The notes under the pieces: model-generated
Databases searched by the model: none
What the model was told of the DNA's origin: nothing
The model's input: the letters and a program-made list of their open reading frames with translations, nothing else
Position numbers and translations under genes: made by a program
Shown here: piece after piece, positions 1 to 6,589 of the stretch
Position numbering within the stretch: position 1 is the stretch's first letter
Layout of the letters: the number at the start of each line of letters is the position of its first letter
Source of the DNA: Candidatus Methylomirabilota bacterium
GTDB lineage: Bacteria > Methylomirabilota > Methylomirabilia > Methylomirabilales > 2-02-FULL-66-22
Direction of reading: 5' to 3'
NCBI GenBank assembly: GCA_016208645.1
Contig: JACQXP010000241.1
Coordinates: 1 to 25,275 of the forward strand
DNA: 25,275 nt

Positions 1-1
1 T

Positions 2-850
2 CAGGTGAGCGATCTCGTCTGGGAGGATGGTGGGGTCGCGGGCGTCCGGGGGCGACATCGGGGTCGGGTGACTGCCCTTCGTGGCCGCCTGACTGTGGGT
101 GCGGATGGGCGGAACTCTGTGGTGGCACGCCGCATCGGAAGTGTGACGCGACACCGCTGGTTGGACAAGGTTGCCCTGGTGGGCTACGTCACGGGCGCAG
201 AGCGTGCCGAGGACGTCGGCGAGATCTTCCTCGGCCACGACCGGTATTGCATCCTGAACCCGATCGCGCCGGACCTGACGAATCTGGGCCTCGTGATCAC
301 CCGCCGGGACTTCGCGCACACGGCAGACGCGACACGCTTCCTGCTGGAAACTGCCGCGACCCTGCCTGGCCTCGGGGATCGGCTGGCAAGATCCCGGCCG
401 GTCGGCCGGGTTCGATGTCTTGGCCCCCTGGCCCATCGCGGCTCTCGGCTCGCGACTCGAGGGGCCCTTCTCGTCGGAGATGCCGCCGGCTTCCTGGATC
501 CGTTCACGGGCGAGGGCATCTACGCGGGCTTGCGCAGCGCCGAGATCGCGGTGCAGTGCACCCTCCCCGCTCTTCGCGGCGGGGACGTGGCCCACCCCAA
601 CCTGAACGCCTACGCCGCCGCCTGGAGGCGGGAATTCTTCCCCAAGTGGCGCTTGTGCACCCTTTTCCAGCACGCCATCCGCCACCCGCCGCTGGCCGAA
701 TGGCTCGTCGCCCGCCTGGGTCGCCGGCCCGGCCTGACCGCCTTCCTCATGGCCGCCGTCGGCGACCTGATTCCGGCCCGCAATCTGACCTGCCTGTGCG
801 TCGCACGCAGACAGGGGTTCCTCCCGTTGCTCCCCCGCCTCCTCATGTAA
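2..850 (+). CDS. FAD-dependent oxidoreductase (geranylgeranyl reductase / UbiH-like), 5'-partial
   Basis: This is the C-terminal 282 residues of a flavoprotein; the frame is open to the left edge, so the N-terminal Rossmann GxGxxG motif lies outside the window. Two hallmarks of the PHBH/geranylgeranyl-reductase fold are visible: the mid-protein DG motif (VGADGRNSVVARRIG) and the second FAD-binding GD motif (GALLVGDAAGFLDPFTGEGI), in which the Asp contacts the flavin ribityl chain. Members oxidise or reduce hydrophobic substrates such as isoprenoids, quinones or polyketides using NAD(P)H; the substrate cannot be read from this half. The C-terminal 70 residues are Arg- and Leu-rich with no Cys cluster, which argues against an ETF-ubiquinone oxidoreductase. 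It is convergent with the small gene at 907-1065. The family call is firm; the precise enzyme is not. Confidence 0.85.
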   Translation, partial: QVSDLVWEDGGVAGVRGRHRGRVTALRGRLTVGADGRNSVVARRIGSVTRHRWLDKVALVGYVTGAERAEDVGEIFLGHDRYCILNPIAPDLTNLGLVITRRDFAHTADATRFLLETAATLPGLGDRLARSRPVGRVRCLGPLAHRGSRLATRGALLVGDAAGFLDPFTGEGIYAGLRSAEIAVQCTLPALRGGDVAHPNLNAYAAAWRREFFPKWRLCTLFQHAIRHPPLAEWLVARLGRRPGLTAFLMAAVGDLIPARNLTCLCVARRQGFLPLLPRLLM

Positions 851-906
851 GCCGGGACCCGCACCTGAAAGCCTCCGCTTCCGGGAACCATTGCTTGAAC
901 CAGTGG

Positions 907-1065
907 CTAAGTCCCGCCGTTGCCGCCGTTCTCGACGTGATTGTTGACCACGGTGCTGAGGGCGGCCATGAACTGGTCCACCTCGGCACGCTGCATGTGG
1001 CCGGTGATCTCCACCACGATCTTCACCCCCAGCTTCTCCTTCTTATTCCCCTTCGGCTTGACCAT
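907..1065 (-). CDS. 52-residue protein of unknown function
   Basis: A short ATG-initiated frame with an excellent Shine-Dalgarno (AAGGAGGGG, about 6 bases before the ATG). It encodes a Lys-rich start (MVKPKGNKKEKLGVKIVVEI), then a helix-like middle (MQRAEVDQFMAALSTVV) and an Asn/Gly-rich tail (NNHVENGGNGGT). There is no signal peptide or membrane segment. It lies 105 bases downstream of the HExxH metalloprotein on the same strand, so the two may be one transcript, with a hairpin between them. I do not recognise the family. The strong ribosome-binding site and balanced amino-acid use make it a better candidate than the longer overlapping frames on either strand, which are Arg/Pro/Gly-rich and have no such site. 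Confidence 0.6.
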   Translation of the reverse strand: MVKPKGNKKEKLGVKIVVEITGHMQRAEVDQFMAALSTVVNNHVENGGNGGT

Positions 1066-1132
1066 TGAACCCCTCCTTTCGCTTGATCCGGGATGACCGC
1101 CCCCACCTCTTCACACGATTCGGCGACCCCGG

Positions 1133-1164
1133 ACCTGTCTGCCATCGCTTGGCGACAGGCAGGG
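1133..1164. repeat. Palindromic element, CCTGTC/GACAGG hairpin
   Basis: CCTGTC (1134-1139) pairs with GACAGG (1154-1159), extended inward by GCC/GGC with one bulged T and a 7-base loop. It sits between the stop of the HExxH gene and the start of the 52-residue gene. The core resembles the outer stem of the element at 1825-1867, so the two may belong to one dispersed family. There is no T-run, so it is a poor intrinsic terminator. Confidence 0.45.
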
Positions 1165-1170
1165 AGGACA

Positions 1171-1686
1171 CTATTCCGGGGCAGGAAAAGTGAGAATGTA
1201 GCGATCCGCGTAGTCGGTGACGCGGCGGGTCTGCGGGTCCATGTGGACCCACCAGCCTTGGTAGTCCTGCTCCTTGAAGGTCGTCCAGTCGTCCCGGGTG
1301 GGCGGCCGCGCCCCTTCCGCCGGCGAGAACCAGGCATTCTCGAAGGCCTCCGCATCCAGCTCCCACCCGCGGGCAATATGAATCAACTCGTGAAAGAGGA
1401 CGGCGGGCAGCCGGGGATGGCCATCGTTCTCGGGCAAGAAGGTTCGTTGGCAGAGGAGAACGCGATAGCCCGCGCTCCGGGAATAGGGCACCGCGCAGAC
1501 GCCCTGGTCGCCCCCGTACACCAGATCCACCGTGGGGCGTCGCCCGGAGATGATCGCACGGAGTTCCGTACGAAGATCTCCAGGCATCGGGCCCGGGGGG
1601 TGGGTGAGCCGGCCGGTGATGAGGCTGAGGGCCTGTCGGACGGCACGAGTGTAGTCAGGCGCGAATCCACGGATGACGAGTGCCAT
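1171..1686 (-). CDS. Putative zinc-metalloprotease-like protein (HExxH), unassigned family
   Basis: A 171-residue protein with a canonical HExxH motif, HELIH at residues 99-103 within VLFHELIHIARG. Glu residues 113 and 116 (ELDAEAFENAWF) are well placed to supply the third zinc ligand. No signal peptide is present, so it is probably cytosolic. The C-terminal third is aromatic-rich (DYQGWWVHMD). The start is placed at the ATG at 1686 because GGAGGTG lies 4 bases upstream; an in-frame ATG 45 bases further up has no such site. Two copies of CCGGATCG lie just ahead of the ribosome-binding site. The family is not one I can name; metallopeptidase activity is inferred from the motif alone. The 52-residue gene follows on the same strand. 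Confidence 0.68.
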   Translation of the reverse strand: MALVIRGFAPDYTRAVRQALSLITGRLTHPPGPMPGDLRTELRAIISGRRPTVDLVYGGDQGVCAVPYSRSAGYRVLLCQRTFLPENDGHPRLPAVLFHELIHIARGWELDAEAFENAWFSPAEGARPPTRDDWTTFKEQDYQGWWVHMDPQTRRVTDYADRYILTFPAPE

Positions 1687-1802
1687 GACACCTCCGATCC
1701 GGCGATCCGGCAATTCGGCACCCAGGAGCATCTGGGGCCGATGAGCCTGAAGCCTGAGAGCCCGCCTGGCCCGGGCCGAACGAAATCCTCGTGCGGGTCC
1801 GA

Positions 1803-1867
1803 GTCAGACCTGCCAGCGCCGGGCACCTGTCTGCGTGCGGACACGCACAGGCAGGCGGCAGACAGGT
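1803..1867. repeat. Nested palindromic element
   Basis: A perfect 10-bp inverted repeat, ACCTGTCTGC (1825-1834) and GCAGACAGGT (1858-1867), encloses a second perfect hairpin, GTGCG-GACA-CGCAC (1835-1848). The left flank (CAGACCTGCC...GGGCA) recurs in altered form at 9443-9463, and the outer stem resembles 1134-1159. The nested design and intergenic location resemble REP/MITE-like non-coding elements. Confidence 0.6.
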
Positions 1868-1964
1868 ATCGCCTTTCCCCACCGCTGTCAAGCCCCACCA
1901 AAACCCCCCTCTTCCTGGTGCCGGAGGCTCCGCCCGGGACCCCCCGCGGCCGGGGAACACCACC

Positions 1965-2000
1965 GGGGGCCAGGCCGGTGGCCGCCCCGCCCTCTTTTTT
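1965..2000 (+). terminator. Terminator-like stem with T-run, upstream of the fur promoter
   Basis: GGG-GGCCA (1965-1972) can pair with TGGCC-G-CCC (1979-1987), with one bulge and a 6-base loop. T6 follows at 1995-2000, seven bases beyond the usual distance. No + strand gene ends just upstream, so at most it would insulate the iron operon from read-through. Weak call. Confidence 0.2.
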
Positions 2001-2005
2001 CCACC

Positions 2006-2035
2006 TTGACAGGCCGCGGGAGCCGCGGATATAGT
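2006..2035 (+). promoter_or_regulatory. Sigma70-type promoter of the fur-dtxR-feoB operon
   Basis: A perfect -35 hexamer TTGACA (2006-2011), an 18-base spacer and TATAGT (2030-2035, 5/6 match to the -10 consensus). The predicted start point is about 2042, immediately before the Fur box. A GTG at 2034 that would extend the Fur frame lies inside the -10 hexamer, so it can be excluded as the translation start if this promoter is used. Confidence 0.75.
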
Positions 2036-2042
2036 GCATTCA

Positions 2043-2061
2043 GAAATTGACAGTCATTTTC
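2043..2061 (+). promoter_or_regulatory. Fur box (operator)
   Basis: GAAATTGACAGTCATTTTC matches 14 of 19 positions of the classical Fur-box consensus GATAATGATAATCATTATC. It lies right at the predicted transcription start, where bound Fur-Fe(II) would block RNA polymerase. It precedes fur itself, pointing to autoregulation plus iron control of the downstream dtxR and feoB genes. Confidence 0.7.
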
Positions 2062-2075
2062 AATATGGAGCGATG

Positions 2076-2561
2076 ATGCCCGAATCCGATCCCCGCCTGC
2101 AACGCTTTGCCGACTTCCTGGCGCGCTCGGGCCTCAAGACCACCCGGCAGCGCGAGCGGATCGTGCGCGCGTTCTTCGCCGCGGGCCGGCACCTGAGCGC
2201 CGAGGAGCTGTACCACCGGATCCAGACCCAGGACCCCGGCATCGGCCTGGTGACGGTCTACCGGACCCTGAAGCTCTTGCGGCGGGCCGGGCTGGCGACG
2301 GGACGCCAGTTCGGCGACACCTATACCCGGTTCGACCCGAATCCGGCCGACTGGCCCCACGATCACTTGATCTGCAAGCGCTGCGGCAAGATCCAGGAGT
2401 TCGAGGATGCCGGCCTCCACTCCCTGAGGGAGAAGGTCGCTCGACGCCTGGGCTTTACCGTGACCGAGCACAAGCTGGAACTCTACGGCTTCTGCCGCGA
2501 CTGTGCGCGCCTGGGGACGGGCCGGGCGGCGCGGGGCAGGAGCGCGGCGCGTACCGCGTGA
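2076..2561 (+). CDS. fur: Fur-family ferric uptake regulator
   Basis: A 161-residue Fur-family repressor. The winged-helix DNA-binding half spans about residues 10-80 (TTRQRERIVRAFF and the recognition-helix region GLVTVYRTLKLL). The metal-binding and dimerisation half has the Fur signature HDHLIC (95-100) and two CxxC pairs, C100/C103 and C140/C143, that build the structural zinc site. With Fe(II) bound it would repress iron-uptake genes. The start is taken at 2076 because GGAG lies 5 bases upstream; the adjacent ATG at 2073 is too close to that site. It is first in an operon with dtxR-feoA (18 bases on) and feoB, behind its own promoter and Fur box. PerR or Zur function cannot be wholly excluded from sequence, but the neighbours point to iron. 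Confidence 0.92.
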   Translation: MPESDPRLQRFADFLARSGLKTTRQRERIVRAFFAAGRHLSAEELYHRIQTQDPGIGLVTVYRTLKLLRRAGLATGRQFGDTYTRFDPNPADWPHDHLICKRCGKIQEFEDAGLHSLREKVARRLGFTVTEHKLELYGFCRDCARLGTGRAARGRSAARTA

Positions 2562-2579
2562 CCCTGAAGGAGATCCCGC

Positions 2580-3272
2580 ATGCACCTCCCCCACCCCGCA
2601 CCCCCGACCGACGAGGTCCTGGAAGACTGCTTGCAGGCCATCCACCGGCTGGAAGGCCAGGACGGCGGCGCCCCCCTGGGGGAGGTGGCCGCCTTCGCCC
2701 GCATCACGCCGGCCACCGCGCGTGAGGCCCTGCAGGCACTCCAGGACCGCGGCCTCGTGCTGAACGACCAGCCGGGCAGCGTCAGCCTGACCAGCGAGGG
2801 CCGGCGACAGGCGGCCGGCGTCCTGCGCCGCCACCGCCTGTCCGAGCGGCTCTTCGCCGACGTCCTCGGGTTGCCCTGGGATCGGGTGCACGATGAGGCC
2901 ATGCGGCTTGAACACGCGCTGACGCCGGAGGCCGAGGCGCGGCTCGCCACTCTCCTGAATCATCCGGAGACCTGCCCGCATGGTGGGCCGATCCCGGCCG
3001 CCGACGGCAGTCTGACCCTGCCGCCGACCCGGCCGCTGGACGGGGTGCCGGCCGGAACCCGTGTGTGGATCCAGCAGATCATCGAGGAAGAGGCGACGCT
3101 CCTGCGGTACCTGGCCAGTCTCGGGCTGCTCCCGCGCACGGAACTCCGGGTGGAAGAGGTCGCCCCGTTCGGCGGGCCGCTCCTGGTGCAGGTGGGGGAC
3201 GCGCGCTACGCCCTGGGGCGCGAGGTGGCCGCCAAGATCCTGATCCGATGCTCATCCGAACAAGGGGACTGA
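2580..3272 (+). CDS. DtxR/MntR-family metal-dependent regulator with C-terminal FeoA (SH3-like) domain
   Basis: A 230-residue regulator with an N-terminal winged helix (about 10-75), a DtxR dimerisation/metal domain (about 76-145) including the family hallmark HPETCPHGGPIP, and a FeoA/SH3-like domain (about 150-226). Aligned to DtxR with a +6 offset, the ancillary-site ligands are all present (H85, E89, H104), as are E111 and H112. However, the DtxR Met10 position is Asp (D16, as in MntR) and the Cys102/Glu99 position is Met (M108), so metal preference (Fe or Mn) is uncertain. The ribosome-binding site AAGGAGAT lies 6-7 bases before the ATG. The gene sits between fur and feoB, three bases from feoB. 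No separate feoA exists here, so its FeoA domain may also serve FeoB; that is inference. Confidence 0.9.
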   Translation: MHLPHPAPPTDEVLEDCLQAIHRLEGQDGGAPLGEVAAFARITPATAREALQALQDRGLVLNDQPGSVSLTSEGRRQAAGVLRRHRLSERLFADVLGLPWDRVHDEAMRLEHALTPEAEARLATLLNHPETCPHGGPIPAADGSLTLPPTRPLDGVPAGTRVWIQQIIEEEATLLRYLASLGLLPRTELRVEEVAPFGGPLLVQVGDARYALGREVAAKILIRCSSEQGD

Positions 3273-3275
3273 TCC

Positions 3276-5294
3276 ATGCCCATGAGCTGCCACGGGGCAC
3301 TGCAGGAGCTGCGAGGGGACGTCCAGCTCTCCATCGCCCTGGCCGGGAACCCCAATGTCGGCAAGTCCAGCATCTTCAACCGCCTCACCGGCATGGGCGT
3401 CATCACGGCGAACTACCCGGGAAAGACGGTGGAGGTTCAACTCGCGGAGACCCGGTTCGGCGATCGCGCCATCGGGATCGTTGACCTGCCAGGAACCTAT
3501 GCCTTGGGCGGCATCTCGGAGGATCAGTGGGTCGCCCGACAGGCCCTGCTGGACGGCACGCCGGATGCCGTGATCCTGGTGCTGGACGCCACCAATCTGG
3601 CGCGCAACCTGTACCTCGGGCTCCAGATCCTGGATATGGGCCTGCCCATGGTCGTGGCCCTGAACGTCGTGGACCAGGCCAAGGCCCGCGGCATCCAGGT
3701 GGACGTGGAGCGGTTGGCGGAGATCCTCGGCAATCCCGTCGTCCCGACGGTCGCCACGCGCGGATCGGGTCTGGATGCCCTGATGGCCCGGGCGGTGGAT
3801 CGTGCGACGCACCCCGCGCCGCTGCCGCCGCGGCTGCGCTACAGCGTGGACGTGGAAGGAGCCATCGGCAAGCTCGAAAAGCGGCTGGCTGATCGCCCCG
3901 ACCGGCCCCACGGGCTCTCGCCCCGGGCCGTCGCCATCCTGCTCTTGGAGGGCGATCCCGAGATGGGTGCCTGGCTGGCCCGCATGGACGAGACGGATGA
4001 CCTTGTCCGCCTGCGCGACGAGTTGGCGGCGACCCTGCGTGATCTTCGCGGGGAGGATCCGGCGCTCCTCCTCTCCCGGGAGCGGCACGGTCTGGCCGGC
4101 CTGATCGCGGCCGAGGTGGAACGCCGTGAGACCCGCCGTCCGCTCGTCGCCGACCGCCTCTGGCGGCTCACCACGGCGCCCCTCACCGGCCTTCCCCTGC
4201 TAGGCCTGGTGCTGGCGGGAATCTTCGGCTTTCTCTTCTTCGTCGGCGATTGGCTCTCCACCGGGTTCAGTGCCCTGTGGACCGCCTACGCCTCGCCGGT
4301 CATCCAGTGGCCATTCCGGACGCTGCTGGGGGATAATGCCTTGTCCCGGACGCTGCTCTGGGGATTCGACGCCGGGATCAATGCGGCCCTGGCCGTGGGC
4401 ATCCCCTACGTCCTCACGTTCTATATTCTCCTGGCCTTGCTGGAGGACACGGGATACCTGAACGCCGTGGCCTTCCTGACCGACCAGGTCATGCACAAGA
4501 TGGGGCTGCACGGGCGGGCGGTCATCCCGCTGGTGGCGGGCGCCGGCTGCAACGTCCCGGCCATCATGGGCACCCGGGTCCTGGGCAGCATGCGGGAGCG
4601 GGTCATCGCCAGCACCCTGGTCGTCCTCACCCCGTGCAGCGCCCGGACGGCGGTGATCCTGGGCGCCGTGTCTCTCACCGCGGGCTGGAAACCCGCCCTG
4701 GCGATCTATGCCGTCACCTTCGCCCTGGCCATGGTCACCGGCATCGGGATGCACCGGCTATTGCCTGGCCGCGGCACCGGCCTGGTGATGGAGATGTTCC
4801 CGTTTCGGCGGCCGGGGGCCCTGGCCATCCTCAAGAAGACCTGGTACCGCTTCCACCACTTCGCCGTGGTGGCGACCCCCATCGTCCTGGGTGGCAGCAT
4901 CATCCTGGGCGGATTGTACGAGACGGGCCTCCTCTGGGCCCTGGCCACTCCCCTCCGTCCGATCATGGAAGGCTGGCTGGGCATTCCCGCCGTGGCCGGC
5001 CTCACCCTGATCGTGGCGATCCTCCGGAAGGAGCTAGCGCTGCAACTCCTCATCACCCTGGCCATGGTCCAGTACGGCCCGCAAGCGAGCAACCTGCTGA
5101 CCTTCATGCGCCCCGACCAGATCGTGGTGTACGCGCTGGTCAACACCATCTACGTGCCCTGTGTGGCCACCATCGCGATCCTGGGCCGTGAACTGGGATG
5201 GAGGCGCGCGCTGCTGATCTCCACGTTCACCGTGGGCCTGGCGCTGCTCGTCGGCGGGGCCGCTCGGGGACTGCTGAATTTCCTCGGGGCATAG
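3276..5294 (+). CDS. feoB: Ferrous iron transport protein B
   Basis: A 672-residue inner-membrane Fe(II) transporter. The N-terminal G domain shows G1 GNPNVGKS (24-31), G2 Thr in YPGKTVE (T51), G3 DLPG (70-73) and G4 NVVD (130-133). A linker to about residue 280 precedes the polytopic membrane part, which holds both Cys-containing Gate motifs: GAGCNVPAIMGTR and LTPCSART. Near the end NTIYVPCVATIAILGRE carries a further conserved Cys. It is about 100 residues shorter than E. coli FeoB but has all core motifs. AAGGGG lies about 9 bases before the ATG, inside the end of dtxR, consistent with translational coupling. Expression is expected under low iron through the Fur box at 2043-2061. Confidence 0.96.
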   Translation: MPMSCHGALQELRGDVQLSIALAGNPNVGKSSIFNRLTGMGVITANYPGKTVEVQLAETRFGDRAIGIVDLPGTYALGGISEDQWVARQALLDGTPDAVILVLDATNLARNLYLGLQILDMGLPMVVALNVVDQAKARGIQVDVERLAEILGNPVVPTVATRGSGLDALMARAVDRATHPAPLPPRLRYSVDVEGAIGKLEKRLADRPDRPHGLSPRAVAILLLEGDPEMGAWLARMDETDDLVRLRDELAATLRDLRGEDPALLLSRERHGLAGLIAAEVERRETRRPLVADRLWRLTTAPLTGLPLLGLVLAGIFGFLFFVGDWLSTGFSALWTAYASPVIQWPFRTLLGDNALSRTLLWGFDAGINAALAVGIPYVLTFYILLALLEDTGYLNAVAFLTDQVMHKMGLHGRAVIPLVAGAGCNVPAIMGTRVLGSMRERVIASTLVVLTPCSARTAVILGAVSLTAGWKPALAIYAVTFALAMVTGIGMHRLLPGRGTGLVMEMFPFRRPGALAILKKTWYRFHHFAVVATPIVLGGSIILGGLYETGLLWALATPLRPIMEGWLGIPAVAGLTLIVAILRKELALQLLITLAMVQYGPQASNLLTFMRPDQIVVYALVNTIYVPCVATIAILGRELGWRRALLISTFTVGLALLVGGAARGLLNFLGA

Positions 5295-5499
5295 CATCCC
5301 GCGATGGGTACACGCGATTGGTCCAGGATGCGATTAGCCGCCTGATATCTGCATCATCCTTCCCAAGAGTGAAGAACACACTCAGCAACTGGAGGAACCG
5401 CTGAAGTAACCCGCCTGTGGCAGAGATTCCAGGCGAGACGTTTCATGTGGTCACATTGTAGAGAAAGCCGGTCCGATCGCTGCACATAAGGAGCATCCC

Positions 5500-6540
5500 A
5501 TGATTCGTGTCCAGAGCCTCCGTTACCAATCCGCGCTGCGTGTTCTCGTAGCTGCTGTCATCTCCCTGGTCGCCTTTGCCGAGGCGGCCTTCGCGGGAGA
5601 GCTGGTTGTGTACTCCGGCCGGAAAGAGGAACTGATCCGACCGGCCATCCAGGCGGCCGAGAAGGCGCTGAACCTGAAGGTCACCCTCTTCACCGCCGGC
5701 GCGGGCGAACTGGCCCGACGCATCGAGCTGGAGAAGGCCAGCCCCAGGGGAGACGTGTTCATCGGGACGACGGCCGGCTTCGCCGAGCTGATGCGGGAGA
5801 AGGGCCTGCTGGACACATTCACGTCGCCCCTCCTGAAGGAGATCCCGGCCGAGTTCCGCTCGCCCGATAATAGCTGGGTCCCCATCACCGCCCGGGTGCG
5901 AGTGCTCATGACCAACTCGAACCTCGTCAAGGCGCCGGAGGCCCCCAGGTCCTACTTCGATCTCACCGACCCGCGATGGAAGGGCAAGATCGCGATCGCG
6001 TCCATGGGCGAGCGAACCACGGTGGGATGGCTGGCGGCCATCCTGGCCGTGAAGGGAGAGGAGTTCACGAAGAAGTACGTGGCCGACCTCAGGGCCAACG
6101 GCCTGAAAGTCCTCAAGAACAACACCGAGGTCCGGAAGGCGGTGGCCAGCGGGGAGTACGCCGTGGGCATCACCAACCACTATTACTATCTGCTCCAGCT
6201 CCAGGCAGATCCCAAGAGTCCCCTCGCCATCCTGTATCCCGATCAGGGGCCGGCCGACATGGGCACGCCGGTCTTCTCCATCACTGCCGCCCTGATCAAG
6301 GGGGCGAAGAACGCCGAAGCCGGCCGTTCCTTCCTGGAGTTCCTCCTCAAACCCGAGGGGAATCGCCATCTGGTGGAGGGGGAGTTCGAGATTCCCCTGC
6401 TGCCCGGCCTCCCCTTGCCGGGTGCCGACAAGGGGATCAAGGGGCTGGGACAATTCAAGCGGCCCTCCCTGACCCAGGCACAGATCGCTGACCTGGAGCC
6501 CAAGGTGGAACGGCTCTTCGGCAGTGCTCTGACCCCGTAA
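5500..6540 (+). CDS. Fe(III) ABC transporter, periplasmic substrate-binding protein
   Basis: A 346-residue binding protein of the FbpA/FutA/AfuA ferric-iron family. A Sec signal peptide occupies about residues 1-32 (hydrophobic core VLVAAVISLVAFAEA, cleavage after AFA). The mature protein begins with the diagnostic strand LVVYSGRKEEL. A Tyr cluster in the second half (NHYYYLLQLQAD) matches the paired tyrosines that coordinate ferric iron in this family. The ribosome-binding site AAGGAG lies 6 bases from the ATG. It opens the three-gene importer module and lies 205 bases after feoB. That gap shows no clear promoter or Fur box to my eye, so it may be co-transcribed with feoB or use a promoter I could not recognise. 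Confidence 0.92.
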   Translation: MIRVQSLRYQSALRVLVAAVISLVAFAEAAFAGELVVYSGRKEELIRPAIQAAEKALNLKVTLFTAGAGELARRIELEKASPRGDVFIGTTAGFAELMREKGLLDTFTSPLLKEIPAEFRSPDNSWVPITARVRVLMTNSNLVKAPEAPRSYFDLTDPRWKGKIAIASMGERTTVGWLAAILAVKGEEFTKKYVADLRANGLKVLKNNTEVRKAVASGEYAVGITNHYYYLLQLQADPKSPLAILYPDQGPADMGTPVFSITAALIKGAKNAEAGRSFLEFLLKPEGNRHLVEGEFEIPLLPGLPLPGADKGIKGLGQFKRPSLTQAQIADLEPKVERLFGSALTP

Positions 6541-6589
6541 TACGCCGGCAATCTCTTGGCGAATCATCCGGATTAGGCCATAGAGAGCT

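Larger units (their letters stand above)
1732..2005. other. Intergenic region with palindromes, no gene seen
   Basis: The gap between the divergent HExxH gene and the fur promoter. It holds the palindromic element at 1803-1867 and a very GC-rich, stem-forming stretch that ends in a T-run at 1995-2000, immediately before the fur -35 box. The open frames here are Pro/Arg/Gly-rich and have no ribosome-binding site or recognisable motif. Confidence 0.5.

Noticed and set aside
2034..2075. GTG start extending Fur by 14 residues
   Set aside because: It lies inside the -10 hexamer and ahead of the predicted transcript start; the extension has no homology-like character and GGAG favours 2076.
5445..5456. 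ATGTG-GT-CACAT inverted repeat upstream of the iron-binding-protein gene
   Set aside because: Only 5-bp arms, no match to the Fur box, and no promoter hexamers placed around it.
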